Positions 58,932 to 64,000 of a stretch of 64,000 bases of DNA are shown here, piece after piece. The position numbers and the translations under genes are program-made. A model generated the notes under the pieces. The model had not been told where the DNA came from, ran no database searches, and saw only the letters and a program-made list of their open reading frames with translations. The first letter of the stretch is position 1; each line of letters starts with the position of its first letter. The stretch comes from Laedolimicola ammoniilytica (lineage in GTDB: Bacteria; Bacillota; Clostridia; Lachnospirales; Lachnospiraceae): contig NZ_JAOQKC010000003.1 of the NCBI RefSeq assembly GCF_025567165.1, forward strand, positions 62,001 through 126,000, written 5' to 3'.

Positions 58932-60974
58932 ATGGGAAAATCTTTATATATCGCAGAGAAGCCCAGCGTGGCACAGGAATTCGCCAGGGCGCTGGGGCTT
59001 CAGACTGCCAGAAGGGACGGCTATCTGGAGGGTGAGGACGCCATCGTGACCTGGTGCGTGGGGCATCTGGTGACCATGAGCTATCCGGAGGTCTACGACG
59101 GGCGCCTGAAAAAATGGAGTCTGTCCACCCTGCCGTTCCTGCCGAAGGAATTCAAGTATGAGGTCATTCCCTCGGTGAAAAAGCAGTATACGATTGTCAG
59201 CGGCCTTCTGAACCGGCCGGACGTGGAGATCATCTACGTCTGTACCGACTCGGGGCGGGAAGGAGAATATATCTACCGTCTGGTGGAACAGATGGCTGGC
59301 GTTAAAGGAAAAAAGCGTCGTAGGGTCTGGATCGATTCCCAGACAGAAGAGGAGATCTTACGCGGCATCCGGGAGGCGAAGGATCTGTCGGAATACGATA
59401 ATCTGGCCAGCGCCGCCTATCTCAGGGCCAAAGAGGACTATCTGATGGGGATTAATTTTTCCCGCCTCTTAAGTCTCAAATATGGCGACACCATTTCCAA
59501 TTACCTGAATACCCGTTACACAGTCATTTCCGTGGGACGGGTCATGACCTGCGTGCTGGGCATGGTGGTGCGGAGAGAACGGGAGATTCGGGAATTCGTG
59601 AAGACCCCCTTTTACCGGGTGCTGGGAGACTTCGGGCTCCATGGCCGCAGCTTTGAGGGCGAATGGCGGGCCGTATCGGGTTCTGCCTACTGCGAACCGC
59701 ATAAATTATATAAGGAAAATGGATATAAGAAGAAAGAGGACGCGGAAAGCTTAATCCGATTTTTGGAAGCAGAAAAGCCGGTACAGGCGGTGCTGGCTTC
59801 CATGGAGCGGAAGAAGGAGAAGAAAAATCCCCCCCTTCTGTTCAACCTGGCGGAGCTTCAGAACGAGTGTTCCCGCCGCTTTAAGTTAAGCCCCGACGAG
59901 ACCCTACGGGTGGTGCAGGAGCTTTATGAAAAAAAACTGGTGACCTACCCCCGAACCGACGCTCGCGTGCTTTCCAGCGCCGTGGCGAAAGAAATCTACA
60001 AGAACATCGGGGGATTGCGCTCCTATGGAAAACTTTCGGAGTATGCGAACGAAATCCTGAATGGCACAGCCTGGAAGGGCATTGCAAAGACCCGCTATGT
60101 AAATGATAAGCAGATTACTGACCACTATGCCATTGTGCCGACTGGTCAGGGCCTTTCGGCGCTTCGAAGTCTGAATCCGGTGTCGGAGCAGATTTACGAG
60201 GTCATTGCCCGGCGTTTTCTGGCTATCTTTTATCCGGCGGCTGAGTACCAGAAGATGCAGCTGGTGATCGAGGTACGGGGTGAGCGATTTTTCTCAGGCT
60301 TCAAGGTGCTGCTGAACGAGGGATATCTGAAAGTGCTGCCCCAGGGCCTGTCGGAAGCCGCGAAGAAAAAAGCTGACGCGGAAAATGAGGAGACCGAGGA
60401 TGTACGGGTGGACGCGGAATTTTTGGAGCTCCTAAAGCATCTGAAAAAAGGTGATTCTGTGGAGGTCAGCGGCTTTCATATCAAGGAGGGGGAGACTTCC
60501 CCGCCCAAGCGCTACAATTCCGGCTCCATGATTCTGGCCATGGAAAATGCGGGCCAGCTCATTGAGGACGAGGAGCTGCGGGCTCAGATCAAGGGCAGCG
60601 GCATTGGCACCAGCGCCACCCGGGCCGAGATCCTGAAGAAGTTAGTCAATAATAAGTATATTGCCCTGAATAAAAAGACCCAGATCATTACGCCGACCCT
60701 TTTAGGGGAAATGATTTTCGACGTGGTGCGGGCGTCCATTTACGGGCTTCTGAATCCGGAGCTGACTGCCAGCTGGGAGAAAGGCCTGACCCAGATGGCT
60801 GAGGGAACCATTACAGAAGATTATTACATGCAGAAGTTGGAAAAGTATATTACGGACAAGACGCAGGCAGTGCTTGCTGCCGATTACCGGAGAGCCCTGC
60901 GCCCCTGTTTTGACGCGTCCGCCCGTTTTTATAAAACCCAGAAAAATGTGAAAAAGGAGACGAAAAAGAAATGA
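58932..60974 (+). CDS. topB: DNA topoisomerase III (TopB)
   Basis: This 680-residue type IA topoisomerase has an N-terminal TOPRIM domain (SLYIAEKPSVAQEFARALG, CTDSGREGEYIYRLVE) and active-site Tyr in LVTYPRTDARVL around residue 340. The second Asp of DxDxE is Gly here, as commonly seen in Firmicute TopB. The C-terminus ends in a basic tail without zinc fingers. It decatenates DNA. It overlaps the next gene by 4 nt (ATGA). Confidence 0.94.
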   Translation: MGKSLYIAEKPSVAQEFARALGLQTARRDGYLEGEDAIVTWCVGHLVTMSYPEVYDGRLKKWSLSTLPFLPKEFKYEVIPSVKKQYTIVSGLLNRPDVEIIYVCTDSGREGEYIYRLVEQMAGVKGKKRRRVWIDSQTEEEILRGIREAKDLSEYDNLASAAYLRAKEDYLMGINFSRLLSLKYGDTISNYLNTRYTVISVGRVMTCVLGMVVRREREIREFVKTPFYRVLGDFGLHGRSFEGEWRAVSGSAYCEPHKLYKENGYKKKEDAESLIRFLEAEKPVQAVLASMERKKEKKNPPLLFNLAELQNECSRRFKLSPDETLRVVQELYEKKLVTYPRTDARVLSSAVAKEIYKNIGGLRSYGKLSEYANEILNGTAWKGIAKTRYVNDKQITDHYAIVPTGQGLSALRSLNPVSEQIYEVIARRFLAIFYPAAEYQKMQLVIEVRGERFFSGFKVLLNEGYLKVLPQGLSEAAKKKADAENEETEDVRVDAEFLELLKHLKKGDSVEVSGFHIKEGETSPPKRYNSGSMILAMENAGQLIEDEELRAQIKGSGIGTSATRAEILKKLVNNKYIALNKKTQIITPTLLGEMIFDVVRASIYGLLNPELTASWEKGLTQMAEGTITEDYYMQKLEKYITDKTQAVLAADYRRALRPCFDASARFYKTQKNVKKETKKK

Positions 60975-61639
60975 AAGCATTGGAAGTAAAAGAACTGTAT
61001 ACCTTAAGTGAGACTTTAGCTGCGCCCCTTCTTGAGAGCGTCACCTATCCCTGGGAGGCTCTGCCGAAGATCCACGATTTTATTCTGAAGCTTGGCGAGA
61101 GCTTAAACGAGGAAGAGTACGAGAAACGCGGAGAGAATATCTGGATTGCCCGCTCTGCCAAGGTGGCTCCCACTGTGTCCATCACCGGTCCCTGCATCAT
61201 TGGAAAGGATACCGAGGTACGCCACTGTGCCTTTATCCGTGGAAATGCCCTAGTGGGAGAGGGAGCCGTAGTCGGCAACTCTACAGAGCTGAAAAATGTG
61301 ATCCTGTTCAACAAGGTGCAGGTTCCCCATTACAATTATGTGGGCGATTCCATCCTGGGTTACAAGGCCCATATGGGCGCAGGATCCATCACCTCCAATG
61401 TAAAATCAGATAAGAAACTGGTGAAGGTCCACACTCTCGAGGGCGATATTGAGACCGGCATCAAGAAGTTCGGCGCTATGCTGGGCGATGAGGTGGAGGT
61501 GGGCTGCGGCTCTGTCCTGAATCCTGGAACGGTCATCGGAGCGCACACCAACATCTATCCGCTGTCCTCCGTGCGCGGCGTGGTAGCGGCCAACTCTATC
61601 TATAAGAAGCAGGGTGAGGTTGCCGAAAAGCATGAATAA
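60971..61639 (+). CDS. Left-handed beta-helix (hexapeptide repeat) protein
   Basis: This 222-residue protein has hexapeptide-repeat blocks (IWIARSAKVAPTVSITGPCIIGKDTEVRH and VGDEVEVGCGSVLNPGTVIGAHTNIYP), as in the acyltransferase domain of GlmU-like proteins. It lacks the nucleotidyl-transfer domain, so it resembles stand-alone LbH proteins labelled UDP-GlcNAc pyrophosphorylase-like. The reaction is unknown. It overlaps topB and the TraX gene (8 nt). Confidence 0.85.
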   Translation: MKALEVKELYTLSETLAAPLLESVTYPWEALPKIHDFILKLGESLNEEEYEKRGENIWIARSAKVAPTVSITGPCIIGKDTEVRHCAFIRGNALVGEGAVVGNSTELKNVILFNKVQVPHYNYVGDSILGYKAHMGAGSITSNVKSDKKLVKVHTLEGDIETGIKKFGAMLGDEVEVGCGSVLNPGTVIGAHTNIYPLSSVRGVVAANSIYKKQGEVAEKHE

Positions 61640-62387
61640 GACAGATCATGGCGGGCTGCTTTCGGGAAGTACCCTGAAGTGGCTTGCCATTCTCCTGATG
61701 CTCATCGACCATGTGGGAGCGAGCCTTTTGGAGGTCTTTGTCCTGAACGGCTACAGCAATTCCCCGCTGGCCGGACTTACAGGAAATGTGGATTTCTGGT
61801 GGAAGGTGGATCGCGTTCTGCGCTATATTGGTCGTTCCGCCTTTCCGATTTTCTGCTTTCTACTGGTGGAGGGCGCAGTGCATACCAGGGATATCCGGCG
61901 CTATGCAGGAAGAATGATAGCATTTGCGTTTGTCTCGGAGCTCCCCTTTGATCTGGCCTTGCGAAATCATTTTCCATGGTGGGCGCACCAGAACGTATTC
62001 TTTACCCTGGCGTTGGGACTGTCTGCCATTCTGGTCTTTCAGCGAAGCGCCGGGAGAGAGTGGCGCGGCCTGGCGGCTCTGGGCGCAGCGGCGATTCTGG
62101 CGGAAGTCTGCAAAACCGACTACGGCGCCACCGGCGTGCTGGTCATCACGCTGATGTACCTGTTGCGGGAGAACCGTGCCGCGGCCCTGGCGGTCTCTTA
62201 TGTCCTGCTGGCCGTTGGCGGCAGCATAGAACTTTACGCTCTGCCCGGCTTCCTGGCCCTGCTTCTCTATAACGGAAAGCGTGGCCGTCAGCCCAAGCGC
62301 TTTTTCTATTGGTTTTATCCGGTGCATCTGCTGGCGCTGTGGGGAATAGGAAATTTTGTCCTGCCATACGTGATTGAAAAAATCTGA
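61632..62387 (+). CDS. TraX family membrane protein
   Basis: This 251-residue protein has about seven to eight membrane segments. It starts LSGSTLKWLAILLMLIDHVGA, then IGRSAFPIFCFLLVEGAVHTRDIRRYAGRM, typical of the TraX family (named for F-pilin acetylation). In Clostridia it is common outside plasmids and conjugation systems and may be an acyltransferase. No other conjugation genes are here. The ATG at 61632 overlaps the previous gene. Confidence 0.87.
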   Translation: MNKTDHGGLLSGSTLKWLAILLMLIDHVGASLLEVFVLNGYSNSPLAGLTGNVDFWWKVDRVLRYIGRSAFPIFCFLLVEGAVHTRDIRRYAGRMIAFAFVSELPFDLALRNHFPWWAHQNVFFTLALGLSAILVFQRSAGREWRGLAALGAAAILAEVCKTDYGATGVLVITLMYLLRENRAAALAVSYVLLAVGGSIELYALPGFLALLLYNGKRGRQPKRFFYWFYPVHLLALWGIGNFVLPYVIEKI

Positions 62388-62415
62388 CATTCTAAAAGAG
62401 CATATTTGAGAGAAA

Positions 62416-62453
62416 AGCCTGTCGAAGGGAAATATTGCTTCGACAGGCTCTTT
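62416..62453. terminator. Bidirectional terminator between TraX and Rpn copy 3
   Basis: AGCCTGTCGAAG (62416-62427) pairs with CTTCGACAGGCT (62438-62449) around a 10-nt loop. Short T-runs occur on both strands, so it can serve both convergent genes. Confidence 0.82.
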
Positions 62454-62458
62454 GTAGA

Positions 62459-63313
62459 TTATAAATGAAACTCTGAAAAAAGTGATTCCCGATATCCAGG
62501 GTCTTCTGTGACACGTTTGATATCAGCGATACGATTGCTGTCAAGCAGCTTCCCAATGAGAGTAGATAGACGGGAAATACCTTCCTCAAGGCCTTTCTGC
62601 TCTCGAGCTTCCAATCTGCTTGCAAATAATTCTTCCAATGCTTCGCACATAGATGCTTCATCTCCTTCATTTAATGAATTAGCACGGATAACCGCGTTCA
62701 TGAAGGTCTTGTACACGGGGTCATCCTCATGGGGCTTATAGGCAAGACCGAGCTCCTCAAGAGGCATATCTTTTGTAATGTGATTTGTCAGGCAATGTAG
62801 CCAAAGATACCTGTTAGGCGGCAACTGCGGTAAGACAATCAGTTGAACCGGAAACAGTCCTATGTGTATATAATATAATCCATCAATGATTTTTTCAACA
62901 GGATCTTTTGTGACTTTCATAAAATTTTTTCGGATATAAGCGAAAAGCTTTTTAGGGTAGCGGTGTGTGATCAGGGTGAGGGTGACTTGCTCTACTGCTT
63001 TCGACTGATTTAAAAAGTCAGGAAAACTGCATACATAGGACAGTGCCTTGAAAAAATTGGAAATATTCATGGATTCATGGGGTCCTTTATAGTCAACCAG
63101 GTTATAAGTACGAAAAAATCTGGCAATCGGTGAACCAATGGAGGGACTGCCTGGAATTTTTTGGATTAGGCAGTCAACACGACGCGGTCCTTCATTTAAT
63201 GGGAATTCTGGAAGATAAGTAAGAATATCACTGGTATGCGCCAATTCAATCTGAAGTCCGGATACAATTGCAGCATGCCAGTTAATGCGTGGTTTGGATT
63301 TAGATGAGTTCAT
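62459..63313 (-). CDS. Rpn-family PD-(D/E)XK nuclease/putative transposase, copy 3
   Basis: This 284-residue protein has the same layout as copy 2: E36 in LPEFPLN, D47 in RRVDCLIQ, D74 and K76 in NLVDYKGP, and a tail ending LFSEFHL. It differs at many positions from copies 1 and 2 and has a shorter linker (EAREQKGLEEGIS) without the QLGVQ repeats. Start ATG at 63313 (MNSSKSK), 14 nt from GGGAGG; an in-frame ATG at 63349 also exists. It is convergent to TraX and divergent from an HTH gene. Its function is not known. Confidence 0.85.
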   Translation of the reverse strand: MNSSKSKPRINWHAAIVSGLQIELAHTSDILTYLPEFPLNEGPRRVDCLIQKIPGSPSIGSPIARFFRTYNLVDYKGPHESMNISNFFKALSYVCSFPDFLNQSKAVEQVTLTLITHRYPKKLFAYIRKNFMKVTKDPVEKIIDGLYYIHIGLFPVQLIVLPQLPPNRYLWLHCLTNHITKDMPLEELGLAYKPHEDDPVYKTFMNAVIRANSLNEGDEASMCEALEELFASRLEAREQKGLEEGISRLSTLIGKLLDSNRIADIKRVTEDPGYRESLFSEFHL

Positions 63314-63366
63314 AGAATAAACGGGCGCCTCCCTGGGGTAAAGTTTCAAAATTCATTTGGGGCTAT

Positions 63367-63378
63367 TGCACAGGTGCA
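63367..63378 (-). promoter_or_regulatory. Palindrome in the leader of Rpn copy 3
   Basis: TGCAC and GTGCA with a 2-nt spacer lie between promoter and start codon, in the same position as the palindromes of copies 1 and 2 but with a different sequence. Confidence 0.5.
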
Positions 63379-63402
63379 CGAAAATGCTTCTTGAATGATT
63401 AG

Positions 63403-63431
63403 ATAGTAACATAAAAAATTCAAAAGTGCAA
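63403..63431 (-). promoter_or_regulatory. Promoter of Rpn copy 3
   Basis: On the minus strand, TTGCAC (63431-63426) and TACTAT (63408-63403) are separated by 17 nt. The boxes resemble those in the 42-bp repeat. Confidence 0.65.
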
Positions 63432-63449
63432 CACTTACGCAACAAATAA

Positions 63450-63478
63450 TTGACAAAGCAACAAAAATGATATAAGAT
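63450..63478 (+). promoter_or_regulatory. Promoter of the divergent HTH gene
   Basis: TTGACA (63450-63455) is followed 17 nt later by TAAGAT (63473-63478), with TATAAG overlapping at 15 nt. It lies back to back with the Rpn copy 3 promoter. Confidence 0.6.
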
Positions 63479-63511
63479 AAAAATGTAAACAGATTTATAG
63501 AGGACAGAAAG

Positions 63512-64000
63512 ATGGAAATAGATAAGAGCTTAGTGGAACTGAAAGATATCTCTGAGAAAGAAAACCAAGATGATTTTAAAAAACGACTTATGAGGTATAT
63601 GGAATTGTTGGCAGGCTACCGCAAATATAAAGAACCAGATAGAGAACAGGTGGCAGAACTGGTGGTCCAGGCAAAAGGGGATCGGAGTATGAGACAATTT
63701 GCCGCTGATATAGGAGTAAATGTCTCCACTTTATCACGGGTTATAAATCAGAAGACGAGTACAGCAAATTCAGATGAACTGATGGCTAAAATTGCGGCGG
63801 GCGCGGATTCTTACGCGGATTTCAGTTTTGAGAGAATTATGGATGCAAATGGGAAAATCGAAGCTGATGCGAGAAAAACTGCAGAAGCGGAAGAATATAT
63901 TCAAAAATGTAAGCAAATATTATTGACAGGATTGATTGGCCGGGGATATTCCGTAAAAGAAGTAACGCAGGAGGTTCCAATGTGTGATTGGATCTTACAG
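63512..64000 (+). CDS. Helix-turn-helix protein, cut by the right window edge
   Basis: The reading frame runs 163 codons to the window end with no stop. It starts MEIDKSLVELKDISEKENQ at ATG 63512, with GAGGA at 7 nt. An XRE-like HTH is visible around residues 65 to 85 (MRQFAADIGVNVSTLSRVIN), and a Glu/Lys-rich helical part follows. It could be a transcriptional regulator, or the N-terminal part of a larger protein. It is divergent from Rpn copy 3 with two back-to-back promoters, so it may control that gene. It is not otherwise recognised. Confidence 0.7.
   Translation, partial: MEIDKSLVELKDISEKENQDDFKKRLMRYMELLAGYRKYKEPDREQVAELVVQAKGDRSMRQFAADIGVNVSTLSRVINQKTSTANSDELMAKIAAGADSYADFSFERIMDANGKIEADARKTAEAEEYIQKCKQILLTGLIGRGYSVKEVTQEVPMCDWILQ

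Noticed and set aside
61632..62387. Conjugative element suggested by TraX
   Set aside because: No relaxase, coupling protein or type IV secretion gene is present; TraX family members are common chromosomal genes in Clostridia.
1..64000. CRISPR array, rRNA operon or prophage
   Set aside because: No regularly spaced repeats, rRNA sequence, or phage structural, integrase or lysis genes were recognised in the window.

Overview
The window reads as a chromosomal segment of a Gram-positive, low-to-mid G+C Clostridia member, most likely Lachnospiraceae. The supporting evidence is the radC-mreBCD-PBP2-minCDE-rodA-mgsA gene order, a sepF/YggS/YlmH division cluster, lipoprotein signal peptides, AGGAGG-type ribosome binding sites with ATG, GTG and TTG starts, DUF5716/DUF5717/DUF4321 families, and several Rpn-type PD-(D/E)XK genes. 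The first ~5.8 kb is clearly AT-rich compared with the rest. Genus and species cannot be fixed from the sequence alone.

Layout. (1) 1-5762: tail of a surface-polysaccharide locus, with a truncated glycosyltransferase-like gene, a flippase, a DegT-type aminotransferase, an ATP-grasp ligase and a GltS-type transporter. (2) 5862-12900: two near-identical Rpn-type nuclease genes in direct orientation (the left one frameshifted) flank capE-capF-capG (UDP-N-acetyl-L-fucosamine synthesis) and a glycerol dehydrogenase. (3) 12949-15122: an AAA-ATPase/PD-(D/E)XK fusion gene and a small acidic membrane protein. (4) 15286-18649: maf, two HAD phosphatases, a small acidic protein and a PrsA-like foldase. 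(5) 18724-18897: a ~170-nt palindrome between convergent genes, then a HisC/CobD-like aminotransferase on the minus strand. (6) 20120-24630: a three-gene operon (DUF5717, actin/Hsp70-fold DUF5716, TPR protein) of unknown function. (7) 24795-27249: a polar amino-acid ABC importer. (8) 27394-32827: miaA, a Met-gamma-lyase-like PLP enzyme, two flavoproteins and DUF4321. (9) 32895-43081: radC, mreBCD, PBP2, minCDE, rodA, mgsA and a small P-loop protein. (10) 43162-49217: an HlyD-like protein, YggS, sepF, ylmH, aroB, lspA and rluD. (11) 49284-62387: tRNA-Leu, a zf-HC2 protein, polA, coaE, walJ, an ACT protein, a DUF711 protein, HAD, tmcAL, a second RluA-type synthase, topB, a beta-helix protein and TraX. 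(12) 62459-64000: a third, more divergent Rpn-type gene and the start of a divergent HTH gene.

Functional picture. Most of the window is housekeeping: cell shape and division (MreBCD, PBP2, RodA, MinCDE, SepF), DNA replication and repair (PolA, TopB, RadC), RNA modification (MiaA, TmcAL, RluD-type), lipoprotein maturation (LspA) and cofactor synthesis (CoaE). The accessory part consists of the polysaccharide genes and the Rpn/AAA nuclease-like genes, which sit at repeat boundaries. No intact IS transposase, prophage or CRISPR array is visible. No gap between genes exceeds 300 bases.

The least explained items are the DUF5717-DUF5716-TPR operon, a ~125-nt structured element found both upstream of mreB and upstream of the ACT-domain gene, the 170-nt palindrome, the 42-bp direct repeat flanking the second Rpn gene, and a methylglyoxal synthase that lacks the catalytic Asp of its family.
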